The position numbers and the translations under genes were made by a program. A stretch of 49,266 nt of DNA from Streptosporangium minutum (GTDB lineage: Bacteria; Actinomycetota; Actinomycetes; Streptosporangiales; Streptosporangiaceae): NCBI RefSeq assembly GCF_002149035.1, contig NZ_NGFP01000034.1:1-49266 (forward strand), in the 5' to 3' direction. The notes beneath the pieces were generated by a model. That model was not told the DNA's origin. It made no database searches and saw only the letters and a program-made list of their open reading frames with translations. Shown piece after piece: positions 1 through 7,558 of the stretch. Position 1 is the stretch's first letter; every line of letters begins with the position of its first letter.

Positions 1-533
1 GTCGGGGTCGGGTCGGGGCCGCCGCCGCCGACATTGACATCGACGCAGTTGTAGAAGGCCATCGCGGTGTCGGCGACGTTCCAGATGGCGAGCACCTTGA
101 GGCGCCCGGTCCGGCCTCCCAGGCTGACCGCGTGCGAGACCGTGGAGCCCGGCAGCTTGCCCCGGTCGTCGAACACCGCGATGCGGGTGCCGCCGACGAA
201 GTACTCCCACGTGCTGGTGGCGTGACGGGCCTCGATCCGCCAGTTGAAGGTGACCGAGTCGCCGACGTTGGTGACCGGCCACGCCTTGCTGTCATCGTCG
301 AGCGGGGCCCAGCGGGCATCGCCGCCGCTGCAGTTCCGCTGCCCCTTGGGGCCCTCGACGCTGGCCGGCTCCCAGATGATCTGGCCGCAGTTGGCGACCT
401 TCCCCTGGGCGCAGAGGGCCTGCCTGCTCGGAGGGGAGGTGATGTAACCGTGCGCCAGGGCGGGCGAGGCGACGAACACCACGGACGCGACCGCGATGAT
501 CGTCGCCGATAAGACTGTGATCAATTTGCGCAT
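1..533 (-). CDS. AA10 lytic polysaccharide monooxygenase, secreted (3' end outside window)
   Basis: Reading leftwards from ATG 533, the product has a Sec signal peptide ending ASPALA, then a mature N-terminus HGYITSPPSR, which is the hallmark of AA10 copper monooxygenases. These cleave chitin or cellulose oxidatively outside the cell. Copper histidine-brace residues are His28 (first mature residue) and His104 in EARHATSTWEYF; Phe160 in AMAFYNCVDV fits the axial position. The catalytic domain ends near residue 168 and a Gly/Pro linker (GGGGPDPTP) runs off the window edge, so a carbohydrate-binding module probably follows. The start is supported by AAAGGAAG about 7 bases upstream. Family assignment is firm; whether the substrate is chitin or cellulose cannot be told without the missing C-terminus. 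Confidence 0.93.
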   Translation of the reverse strand, partial: MRKLITVLSATIIAVASVVFVASPALAHGYITSPPSRQALCAQGKVANCGQIIWEPASVEGPKGQRNCSGGDARWAPLDDDSKAWPVTNVGDSVTFNWRIEARHATSTWEYFVGGTRIAVFDDRGKLPGSTVSHAVSLGGRTGRLKVLAIWNVADTAMAFYNCVDVNVGGGGPDPTP

Positions 534-578
534 GTCGTGCTTCCTTTGCTGGGGGGTTAGGCCAAATATAAAGGAAAC

Positions 579-593
579 TTTACTAACAGTAAA
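579..593. promoter_or_regulatory. palindromic operator candidate upstream of the AA10 gene
   Basis: TTTACT-AAC-AGTAAA is a perfect inverted repeat in an A/T-rich island about 46 bases upstream of the AA10 start, next to AAGGAAACTTT. Such a site suits a sugar-responsive repressor of a secreted polysaccharide-degrading enzyme, but the regulator is not identified here. Confidence 0.45.
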
Positions 594-640
594 TATCCGC
601 CCACCCCCGATCACGTCCGGCCGCACCCCCACCGCGGCGG

Positions 641-1855
641 CTACGGGATCTTGGACAGATCGATCACGTATCGATCGTTCTTGAGCCGGTAGGTCATGAG
701 CCGACCGGAACGGTCCGCGACGGGAACCTCGCCGCGGGTCGCCGCCTCCTCCCGGATGCCCAGATCGGCGAAGGTACCGGTGTCCACGTCGTAGAGACCG
801 AGCCCCGGCCCGTCGCTCCTGATGTTGCGCACATGGAAACGGCTCTGCGTCGGCGGTTCCGGGATCAGATAGCCCACGGGAATGTCCTTCTGCTGTGAGC
901 CGTCACGCAGCCGGGTGAAGGCTCGGCCGTCGGCCGTCGTCCCCGTACAGGACCGCACGCCGCAGGCGTACACCTGCTCGCCCTGATGGACGGCGGCCGT
1001 GCTGGTCTGCCCGGTCTCCAGGTTGACCAGCTTGCTGAAGGGCGGCCGGCCGGGCGGCCCGCCGGTGCCCGGCGAACCGGCCCACGGCCAGGACAGCAGG
1101 TGCAGGCCGGCGCCGGTCTGGACCGGCGTCACCGGCCCCCCGGCCAGTGGAACGCTGAGCACCCCGCCCGTGGAAAGGGAGAGCACGACGTTGCCGTTGG
1201 CCACGCCGAGGCCGTCGAGAGGGGAGACATCGTCGCCCTCGGTTCTCCGGTCGGCCACCAGCCGGGCCTCTCCACCGTCCAGCGCGGCGGCCCAGATGTG
1301 CGTGACGCCCTTCGTGGTGGTCCACCAGGCCACCTGCCCGTCGCCGAGGCTGAAGTCCGAGGCGAACCGGACGGTTCCCTTCGGCGCGGGCACGTCCGCG
1401 ATCTTCCGCAGGTTCCGGCCGATCAGATCGTAGGCGTAGAGCACGTCGGTCTTCTCGAAGGTACGCCAGGCCTTGACCAGCAACGTCCGGTCGTCGATCA
1501 GTGCGACCGGCCACAGCTCCCGGCCGTCCGCCCCCTTCGCGGGCATCTTCCACACGGCCTGTGGCCACACCTTCTCGATCGGCTCAGGCGCGGCCTCCGG
1601 GAGGGTGACCACCACAGAATGAACGCCGGACGGGTTGACGGCCGGCGGCGCTCCCTCACCACCGCCCGCACGCAGACCCACCGCGGCCCCGCCCGCGACC
1701 ACCACCACGGCCGCCGCCGCGAGCAGCGCCTGGAGGCGTCGCCTGCGCCGCCGGTATCCGATCTCCAGCTGCCCCGCCGCCGCGCCGGGCAGCCGGGGCG
1801 CGTGTTCCGCCGCACGCCCCAAGGTCGTGCGCAACGTGTCCTCGAAGTCGCTCAT
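641..1855 (-). CDS. membrane-anchored protein coupled to ECF sigma factor (possible anti-sigma or sensor)
   Basis: This 404-residue protein has a short cytosolic N-terminus (MSDFEDTLRTTLGRAAEHAP), an RRRRRR stop-transfer patch, one transmembrane helix at about residues 42-62, and a large extracytoplasmic region. The exterior has repeated short beta-strand patterns (VAWWTTTKGVTHIWAAALDG, LGLYDVDTG) resembling a beta-propeller or WD40-like fold. Its start overlaps the stop of the sigma-factor gene (ATGA), so the two are translationally coupled. This layout is common for SigE-family ECF factors, where the partner is often annotated as hypothetical. No ZAS zinc-binding HxxxCxxC motif is visible, so a classical anti-sigma role is unproven; sensing or tethering is inference. 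Confidence 0.8.
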   Translation of the reverse strand: MSDFEDTLRTTLGRAAEHAPRLPGAAAGQLEIGYRRRRRRLQALLAAAAVVVVAGGAAVGLRAGGGEGAPPAVNPSGVHSVVVTLPEAAPEPIEKVWPQAVWKMPAKGADGRELWPVALIDDRTLLVKAWRTFEKTDVLYAYDLIGRNLRKIADVPAPKGTVRFASDFSLGDGQVAWWTTTKGVTHIWAAALDGGEARLVADRRTEGDDVSPLDGLGVANGNVVLSLSTGGVLSVPLAGGPVTPVQTGAGLHLLSWPWAGSPGTGGPPGRPPFSKLVNLETGQTSTAAVHQGEQVYACGVRSCTGTTADGRAFTRLRDGSQQKDIPVGYLIPEPPTQSRFHVRNIRSDGPGLGLYDVDTGTFADLGIREEAATRGEVPVADRSGRLMTYRLKNDRYVIDLSKIP

Positions 1856-2376
1856 CGCCGCTCCCCGTGCTCCGACCTGACGCCTTCAGAAATGCCGTGA
1901 CTGTCCGCCGGTACGGCGGAGCGAAGCTTGTCGAGCGCCCGTGACGCCTGGCTCCGCACGGTTCCCCGGGAGATCCCCAGGGTCGCCGCGATCTCCGCGT
2001 CGCTGAACCCTTCGTAGTACCGCAACACCAGCACCACCCGCTGCTTGCGCGGCAGCCCGGCCAGCGCCTCCCACATCGCCTGCTCGTCACCGCTGGGCAG
2101 CGCGTCGTGGTGGCCGTGTTCGGGCAACTCCCAGCTGAGCAGCTCGCGACGGCGCAACCGCCAGGCGGCCGTGTGCAGCCTGGCCATGATGGTGCGCACG
2201 TAGCTTTCGGGATTCTCCTTGGCCAGGAGCCTCGGCCAGGCGGCGCGGAGCTTCAGCAGCGCCTCCTGCACCAGGTCCGCCGCGTCATGCGGGTTCCCGG
2301 CCAGCACGTAGCCGTATCGCAGCAGCGCATCACCACGCTCGGCGACGAACTCCGCGAACCGCGGATCCACTTCCAA
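1852..2376 (-). CDS. SigE-family ECF RNA polymerase sigma factor
   Basis: The 174-residue protein has the two-domain ECF architecture. Sigma2 is at about residues 10-80, with the core-binding stretch DAADLVQEALLKL and then ESYVRTIMARLH. Sigma4 is at about residues 105-160, with the helix-turn-helix YYEGFSDAEIAATLGISRGT followed by VRSQASRALDKLR. It should direct RNA polymerase to a small regulon. The gene leads a two-gene operon with the membrane protein at 641-1855 through an ATGA overlap. The length is normal for the family. No self-promoter was recognised. Confidence 0.9.
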   Translation of the reverse strand: MEVDPRFAEFVAERGDALLRYGYVLAGNPHDAADLVQEALLKLRAAWPRLLAKENPESYVRTIMARLHTAAWRLRRRELLSWELPEHGHHDALPSGDEQAMWEALAGLPRKQRVVLVLRYYEGFSDAEIAATLGISRGTVRSQASRALDKLRSAVPADSHGISEGVRSEHGERR

Positions 2377-2494
2377 CTGCCCCCGCCTTCCGTCGGCTCT
2401 GTCACCTCCCAGATGGAATTACCGGGCAAAGTGTTGCATCGACCACCACGTCCGCTCGGCCGGCCGGTTGGCGGGCAGCGAGCGGAACCCCGGG

Positions 2495-2562
2495 TCCAGC
2501 GGGATGTGCGGCCGGCGCGAGCCGCCGTTCCAGCGGGACATGCGGCCGGCGCGAGCCGCCGT
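2495..2562. repeat. 34-bp tandem repeat, two copies, upstream of macS
   Basis: Two adjacent 34-base units (2495-2528 and 2529-2562), starting TCCAGCGGGA and ending GAGCCGCCGT, differ at only a few positions. They occupy the divergent intergenic space between the sigma-factor gene and macS, ending about 48 bases before the macS start, so they may overlap its promoter. Confidence 0.7.
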
Positions 2563-2610
2563 ATAGTCGGGCTCACCAGGAACAGCGCCGATCGAGCGTG
2601 ATGGGGCCGC

Positions 2611-3759
2611 ATGGGGATCGAGGGGTCGTTCTGGCGCGCTATCGCGGTCTACCGCATCGCCTCCCTGGGTTACGCCGCACTGTTGCTGGCGAGCGCCGGC
2701 GGCTACCAGCGTCCCGTCGCGGGCTGGCTCGTCCTCGGCCTGATGACGGTCTGGACCGCGGCCACCACCATCGCGTACTCGACCGCGAGAAGCCGCCCTC
2801 TGCTGGTGATGGACGTTCTCGTCACTCTCGGCTGCATGCTGGCCTCGCCGTACGTCCAGGGACCTGGTGCCGGGCCGGCAGGCGTGATGCCGGTCACGGC
2901 GACCTGGATCGGGGGACCTGTCCTCGCCTGGGCCGTGTACGGCGGGCGGCGGGCGGGCGGGGTCGCAGCGGTCGTGCTGTCGCTCGGCGACCTGTGGCTG
3001 CGTGGTCGGCACGGATTCGATCTCTCCGTCCCCGTCAACGGATCCGTGCTGCTGATCCTCGCCGGAACCGTCGTCGGCCATGTGGCCCGGCTCACCAAAC
3101 AGGCGGAAGAACGGCTGCAACGGGCCGTCGAGATAGAGGCGGCCGGCCGAGAACGCGAGCGGCTCGCCCGCGGCATCCACGACTCCGTTCTCCAGGTGCT
3201 GGCGCTGGTGCAACGCCGCGGGCTGGAGATCGGCGGGGAAGCCGTCGAACTGGGGCGGCTCGCCGGAGAGCAGGAAGCGGCATTGCGCGAGATGATCCGT
3301 AGCGGGCCGGCCATGGCGGGGCAGGACGGCGCGGGCCTCGTCGATGTGGGGGCCCGTCTACGCCGGTACACCACGGCAACGGTGACCGTGTCGACACCCG
3401 CGACCCCTTTGCCGCTCCCCGCCGGTCAGGCTCACGAGGTCGTCGCGGCCGTGGGCGCGGCGCTCGACAACGTCCGGCGGCACTGCGGCGAAGACGCGAG
3501 GGCCTGGGTCTTCGCCGAGAACGACGACGTCTCCATGACCGTCACGGTCCGGGACGAGGGTCCGGGCATCCCCGAGGGACGTCTCCCGGAGGCGGAGGCA
3601 GAGGGCAGGCTCGGCATCGCGCAGTCCATCCGGGGCCGGATCGCCGGCCTTGGCGGCACCGCCGGTTTCACATCCGTGCCCGGCCAGGGAACCGAGGTCG
3701 AGCTGATCATCCCCGTCCCCGCACGGCCTCCCGCCCACGAGCAGACCCACACGGCCTAG
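2611..3759 (+). CDS. macS: MacS-like sensor histidine kinase
   Basis: This 382-residue kinase has four to five hydrophobic segments in residues 10-155 (a DUF5931/MacS-type membrane sensor). A HisKA_3-type dimerisation helix follows with ERERLARGIHDSVLQVLALV, phospho-acceptor His190. The HATPase domain has an N box AALDNVRRH (about 285-291), DEGPGIPEG (315-323) and GRLGIAQSI (332-340). It should autophosphorylate and pass phosphate to the response regulator encoded 18 bases downstream. MacS/MacR is a pleiotropic pair known from Streptomyces that controls membrane-protein genes in development. The symbol is assigned by architecture and neighbour; the ribosome site before ATG 2611 is weak (GATGGGG). 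Confidence 0.85.
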   Translation: MGIEGSFWRAIAVYRIASLGYAALLLASAGGYQRPVAGWLVLGLMTVWTAATTIAYSTARSRPLLVMDVLVTLGCMLASPYVQGPGAGPAGVMPVTATWIGGPVLAWAVYGGRRAGGVAAVVLSLGDLWLRGRHGFDLSVPVNGSVLLILAGTVVGHVARLTKQAEERLQRAVEIEAAGRERERLARGIHDSVLQVLALVQRRGLEIGGEAVELGRLAGEQEAALREMIRSGPAMAGQDGAGLVDVGARLRRYTTATVTVSTPATPLPLPAGQAHEVVAAVGAALDNVRRHCGEDARAWVFAENDDVSMTVTVRDEGPGIPEGRLPEAEAEGRLGIAQSIRGRIAGLGGTAGFTSVPGQGTEVELIIPVPARPPAHEQTHTA

Positions 3760-3777
3760 CCGGTTTACAGTTACGGC

Positions 3778-4428
3778 ATGACCAGCGCTCTGCGGGTGAT
3801 GGTGGTGGACGACCACCCGATGTGGCGGGACGCGGTCGCCCGCGACCTGGAGAACGCCATGTACGAGGTGGTGGCGACCGTGGGCGAGGGCCGCCAGGCG
3901 CTCCGCGTCGCCGCCGCCGTCCGCCCCGATGTGGTCATCCTCGACCTGCGGCTTCCCGACCTGCCCGGGGTGGAGGTGGCCAGAGGGCTGGCCGCATCCG
4001 CCCATCCGCCCCGCGTGCTGGTGCTGTCGGCGAGCGGCGAGCACGAGGACGTGCTCGAGACGGTCAAGGCCGGGGCCTCCGGCTACCTGGTCAAGTCCGC
4101 GAGCCGGGAGGAGTTCCTCGACGCCGTCCGGCGCACGGCCGAGGGGGAACCGGTCTTCACCCCCGGCCTGGCCGGGCTGGTGCTCGGCGAGTATCGCCGC
4201 CTCGCCACGCAGGGGCCTTCCGACGACGGACCATGCCTCACCGACCGGGAGACCGAGGTGCTGCGCCTCGTCGCCAAGGGACTGTCCTACAGACAGGTCG
4301 CCGAGCGGCTGGTGCTCAGCCACCGGACCGTGCAGAACCACGTGCAGAACACCCTGAACAAGCTCCAGCTCCACAACCGGGTCGAGCTCGTCCGTTACGC
4401 GATCGAGCGGGGACTCGACGAGGCATAG
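3778..4428 (+). CDS. macR: MacR-like NarL/LuxR-family response regulator
   Basis: This 216-residue regulator has a receiver domain with acidic pocket Asp11-Asp12 (VVDDHPMW), phospho-acceptor Asp56 in DVVILDLRLPD, and the conserved Lys106 (GYLVKSA). A LuxR-type helix-turn-helix occupies residues 150-205 (LTDRETEVLRLVAKGLSYRQ, then VAERLVLSHRTVQNHVQNTL). It is the cognate partner of the kinase just upstream. Known MacR proteins bind a 16-bp palindrome TGAGTACnnGTACTCA. A one-mismatch version lies at 4773-4788, beyond the convergent membrane-protein gene, which suggests that gene is a direct target. Confidence 0.87.
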   Translation: MTSALRVMVVDDHPMWRDAVARDLENAMYEVVATVGEGRQALRVAAAVRPDVVILDLRLPDLPGVEVARGLAASAHPPRVLVLSASGEHEDVLETVKAGASGYLVKSASREEFLDAVRRTAEGEPVFTPGLAGLVLGEYRRLATQGPSDDGPCLTDRETEVLRLVAKGLSYRQVAERLVLSHRTVQNHVQNTLNKLQLHNRVELVRYAIERGLDEA

Positions 4429-4446
4429 GTGGTCCGGAGGGGCGGC

Positions 4447-4737
4447 TCAGGGATTGTCGACCTTGTAGGGGTCGTGCTCGGAGAGCAGTTTGTCGAGGCG
4501 CGCCTGGTCGACGCGGCTTGACACGCTGACGACTTCCTGCCGGTCGCGCACACACTTGGCCAGGCCGAAGGCCGACGTCACCGTGTACAGCACGGCGACC
4601 GCGAGGAAGGCACGCACCCAGGGGTCGATCGGCAGGAAGACGATGCCGAGCGCCACGCTACCGAGCGCCACGCCGAAAGAGATGACGGACTGCGCGAAGT
4701 AAGCGGCGGTCATGACGGGCTGGAGTGGCTTGTTCAT
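4447..4737 (-). CDS. YiaA/YiaB-type two-helix inner membrane protein, probable MacR target
   Basis: The 96-residue protein has two transmembrane helices (about 8-31 and 38-60) in the YiaA/B arrangement: MTAAYFAQSVISFGVALGSV, then PIDPWVRAFLAVAVLYTVTS, ending in the conserved FGLAKCVRDRQE. A polar C-terminal tail follows. Its biochemical role is unknown. It converges on macR with 18 bases between the stops. Its upstream region (4773-4841) carries a MacR-box-like palindrome 36-51 bases before the start plus two further half-site repeats, so control by the adjacent MacS/MacR pair is likely. Confidence 0.83.
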   Translation of the reverse strand: MNKPLQPVMTAAYFAQSVISFGVALGSVALGIVFLPIDPWVRAFLAVAVLYTVTSAFGLAKCVRDRQEVVSVSSRVDQARLDKLLSEHDPYKVDNP

Positions 4738-4772
4738 GCCGTCAAGGGTCCGGCACCAGCCGGCCGGACGCC

Positions 4773-4841
4773 TGAGTACGCGTACCCACCCTGTCTGAGT
4801 ACATGAACCAAAATGAGCCCTCGTCTGAGTACATGAACCGA
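4773..4841. promoter_or_regulatory. MacR-box-like array upstream of the YiaA/B gene
   Basis: TGAGTACgcGTACcCA at 4773-4788 matches the MacR consensus TGAGTACnnGTACTCA at all but one position. Two further copies of TGAGTACATGAACC begin at 4796 and 4826 inside a 30-bp direct repeat (4796-4825 and 4826-4855, differing at two positions). The sites are on average three helical turns apart. The array lies directly upstream of the minus-strand start at 4737. Confidence 0.7.
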
Positions 4842-4921
4842 AGTGAGCCCTCGTCGGGCTTGCCCGGGTCGATGACGCGCGAGGTGATCAGGCTCCGCTC
4901 GATCGGGTCGCGTTCCCCCTG

Positions 4922-5596
4922 TCAACCACGGGACGGGGCGGCGGGCGGATTGATCCGCACCCGCTCCTCCTCGGGGCGGCTGTCGATGTCGTCGAGTTGC
5001 TCGCGGATCGTCCTCCGCAGGTCGTCGTAGTCCCGGAAGTAGTAGTCGTTGAACAGGGTGTAGCCGGTCCACATCAAGTTGGCGCACACCCGCGGAGGCA
5101 CCCCGCCCGTCGCCGCGCCCATGCCGACCAGCGCCACCGACTCGATGCTGCCCGGCTCCCTCTCGTTCTGCATGTGGATGGCCTGGAACGCGGCGGCGCA
5201 CGCCAGAGCCACGTTCAGCGTCTCACTCACGTCCTGCACCGACTCCACCATCGTCGGCGTCGAGATCAGGAACTTCGGGTTGGTCGCCCCGGACGGTACG
5301 CACATGGCACTTCCCACCGGCAGCGACCCGCCGAACTGATCGCGGATCGCCCGCTGGACGCGCAACTGGATACCCGCTCCGAGGTGCCGCTTGATGGCCG
5401 CGTCGACCCCGCCGTCCATCCGCCCGCGGGAGTTGGTCGGGTTGACCCAGGCATCGACGTGCTGGGCGAGGATCGACCCCTCGTGGATCTCGACCTCGGG
5501 GGTGTCGGCGAACGCCGCCCGTCCCGCCTGCACCACCTCCGTGTTGATGTCCACCAGCACCACCTTGAGCAGCGGCTTGACATGCTTGATGGTCAT
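4922..5596 (-). CDS. macrodomain (ADP-ribose-binding / possible ADP-ribosyl hydrolase) protein
   Basis: This 224-residue protein is one macrodomain. Evidence includes HEGSILAQHVDAWVNPTNSR then GRMDGGVDAAIKRHLG (residues 38-73), equivalent to the conserved DAIVNAAN...GGGVDGAI motif, and VGMGAATGGVPPRVCANLMW (157-176), equivalent to the Gly-rich loop that holds the distal ribose. A charged C-terminal tail (RRTIREQLDDIDSRPEEERV) follows. Macrodomains bind ADP-ribose and many remove it from proteins or DNA; Streptomyces coelicolor SCO6735 is a characterised actinobacterial example. It is divergent (317 bases apart) from a gene with an ADP-ribosyltransferase domain, suggesting writer and eraser. 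The start is supported by GGAG 8 bases upstream. Catalytic activity is inferred. Confidence 0.88.
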   Translation of the reverse strand: MTIKHVKPLLKVVLVDINTEVVQAGRAAFADTPEVEIHEGSILAQHVDAWVNPTNSRGRMDGGVDAAIKRHLGAGIQLRVQRAIRDQFGGSLPVGSAMCVPSGATNPKFLISTPTMVESVQDVSETLNVALACAAAFQAIHMQNEREPGSIESVALVGMGAATGGVPPRVCANLMWTGYTLFNDYYFRDYDDLRRTIREQLDDIDSRPEEERVRINPPAAPSRG

Positions 5597-5913
5597 GGCT
5601 CACTCCGGGCGCGGGGAGGGGTGTTTCCAACGTCCACGAAGATACCGTGCCACGCGGGCGAACGGGATCTTGGTTGGAGATCTGGGGACGATCCTCGCGT
5701 TCGCGGACGCACCAGCTCCGGATCGCCCCGCCCTGAACCTCCCGCGGACCAGGCCTTACGGCGAGCCGCCCCTCATACCGGAGAGCCCGCCCACTCCAGC
5801 GGGTGGGCCCGCCGGTTCCCCGACATCGCGTCCGGCGTCTTCGCACGGCACAATTCCCCCACCTCCACCACCCGTGCCGTCACCGGTACGGCTCGCCGAT
5901 CCGGGAGCTCACG
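5597..5913. other. divergent intergenic region between macrodomain gene and UDG/ART fusion
   Basis: The 317 bases hold no convincing gene. A TATCTT hexamer about 42 bases before the macrodomain start on the minus strand could be a -10 element. For the plus-strand gene only the ribosome site GGGAG (about 8 bases before ATG 5914) is clear. No LexA-type palindrome was recognised. Confidence 0.5.
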
Positions 5914-7527
5914 ATGAGAGACGCCAACGCCCCCACCCCGCCCGACCCGAATGACCCGCTGGCTCTCACCGAACTCTTCAAGGGCGGCGGCGAGCCATGG
6001 CTGCCGCCCTTGAAGCCGGTCATCGAGGCGCAACCGGCCGCGGCCGCGTTCATCGGCCCGGGCCGCGGCCCCGGGGTCGTGCCCGTCCGGGAACTGACCT
6101 TCCAGGCGCTCAAACCCCACCCGCCGCACAAGTGGAAGGTCGTCGTCTTCGGCCAGAACCCGTACCCGCGGGCCGAGAGTGCCACCGGCATCGCCATGTT
6201 CGACAACACCTTCCACAACTGGGACGACAGCCAGTTCGGCAAGGTCATCACCATCCGCTGCATCATCAAGGCGGCGGCGATGTGGAAGCACGGCATCCCC
6301 AAGAAGACGCCGATCGCCGACATCCGCGCGCTCCTGAAGAGGCACGACACCGTGCAGCCGCCGGAATGGTTCCAGGCGATGCTCACGCAGGGCGTGTTGC
6401 TTCTGAACGCGGCACTCACCGCCAGCGGCGACGGGGCGATGGCCACCGACCGGCACACCGCGTTCTGGCGACCGGTCGTCGAGAAGCTCGTCGAGGAGAT
6501 CCTGAAGGCCAAACAGGACGCCGACGAGCAGGATCGGGGCGTGGTGTTCGCGTGGTGGGGAGCGCACGCCCGCAGCCTGAAAGAGGTCGTACTCCGGCTC
6601 CAGCAGAAGTACCCCGGGGTGGAGGTCTGGCACATCGACCACCCCAACCCCGCGGCACAGGGCGACATCTTCTGCGACGGGAACCACTTCGCCGCCGTGA
6701 ACACGGCCCTCAAGGCGCTCGGGACCGACGAGATCGACTGGCTGCCCAGCAAGGGGTGGAACACGCTCGCGGCGCAGGCCGGCGGGGCGGACGCGGACAC
6801 GGCCGACCGCATGGGGGCGTTCATCGCCTCCACGATGGAGTTGCACAAGCTCTACCTCGAACGGCTCGCCGGCGTCAAAGACGAGGGGCTGGAACTTCCG
6901 GCGATCACCGGCGTGTTCGACACCCCGCTCATGGACTTCCGCGAGGCCGTCGCCCCGGTGGCCAAGCTGCTGTCGGGTCTCGACCGGCACACGGAGCAGT
7001 CGCACCGGTTCGGCGAGGAGCAGGCGGACGGCGCGGCCGGCGGCCTGTCCGCCGACGAGATCGCGGCCCTCTACCTCTACACCTGCGAGTCGGCGTTCTA
7101 CCGGCAGATCAACGCCGTCCTGCGCGACCCGGACCGCACCCGGATCGTCCCGTACCTGTCGTACCTGCGCCTCCTGTTCTCGGCCGTGTCGCGTCTGCCG
7201 GCCCGCAAGGAGCCGCTGTGGCGCGGGGTGTCGCTGGACCTGCGGGCGCAGTACCCGCTCGGCCGGACCGTGACGTGGTGGGGCGTGTCCTCGTGTACGT
7301 CGGAGCTCAGCGTGGCCCAGGCGTTCCTCGGCCGCGGCAAGCGGACGCTCTTCGAGGTGCTCCCCATGCGGGCCGTGGGCATCCGCGGCTTCTCCGCGTT
7401 CACCGGCGAGGAGGAGTTCATCCTCGCCCCCGGCACGCAGCTCAAGGTGACCGACGTGAAGGCCGCGCGCGGCGGCCTGTACACCGTGAAGCTGACCGAA
7501 CTGGCCGAGCAGCCCCTGGTGGCGTGA
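5914..7527 (+). CDS. uracil-DNA-glycosylase-like domain fused to arginine-type ADP-ribosyltransferase domain
   Basis: The 537-residue protein has two domains. Residues about 10-285 match family-1 uracil-DNA glycosylase: VVVFGQNPYP (76-85; usual motif GQDPYH), QGVLLLNAALT (159-169, with uracil-contacting Asn165), HPNPAA (243-248; usual HPSPLS) and NHFAAVNTALKALGTDEIDW. The water-activating Asp is replaced by Asn82. Residues about 376-537 match eukaryotic-type ecto-ARTs (R-S-ExE class): ALYLYTCESAFYRQINAVLR, LWRGVS (Arg437), the Ser motif WWGVSSCTS (459-463), and FSAFTGEEEFILAPGT with ExE at 499-501. The start at 5914 follows GGGAG; upstream in-frame codons lack a ribosome site. It is divergent from a macrodomain gene and followed by a strong hairpin. 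An ADP-ribosylating enzyme guided to nucleic acid is inference. Confidence 0.88.
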   Translation: MRDANAPTPPDPNDPLALTELFKGGGEPWLPPLKPVIEAQPAAAAFIGPGRGPGVVPVRELTFQALKPHPPHKWKVVVFGQNPYPRAESATGIAMFDNTFHNWDDSQFGKVITIRCIIKAAAMWKHGIPKKTPIADIRALLKRHDTVQPPEWFQAMLTQGVLLLNAALTASGDGAMATDRHTAFWRPVVEKLVEEILKAKQDADEQDRGVVFAWWGAHARSLKEVVLRLQQKYPGVEVWHIDHPNPAAQGDIFCDGNHFAAVNTALKALGTDEIDWLPSKGWNTLAAQAGGADADTADRMGAFIASTMELHKLYLERLAGVKDEGLELPAITGVFDTPLMDFREAVAPVAKLLSGLDRHTEQSHRFGEEQADGAAGGLSADEIAALYLYTCESAFYRQINAVLRDPDRTRIVPYLSYLRLLFSAVSRLPARKEPLWRGVSLDLRAQYPLGRTVTWWGVSSCTSELSVAQAFLGRGKRTLFEVLPMRAVGIRGFSAFTGEEEFILAPGTQLKVTDVKAARGGLYTVKLTELAEQPLVA

Positions 7528-7558
7528 GCGGCGGAGGACGTCTCCGTACATGAAGCTC

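Noticed and set aside
986-1900. 304-codon open frame on the plus strand
   Set aside because: Antisense to the membrane-anchored protein coupled to the sigma factor; low-complexity.
4796-4855. CRISPR or insertion-sequence ends
   Set aside because: Only two 30-bp units without spacers; they fit regulator half-sites better.
5803-5913. 37-codon N-terminal extension of the UDG/ART protein
   Set aside because: Pro/Arg-rich reading without a ribosome site, while GGGAG precedes ATG 5914.
4922-7527. DarT/DarG toxin-antitoxin as such
   Set aside because: The transferase domain has the R-S-ExE layout of ecto-ARTs, not DarT motifs, and the genes are divergent rather than an operon; only an analogy is kept.
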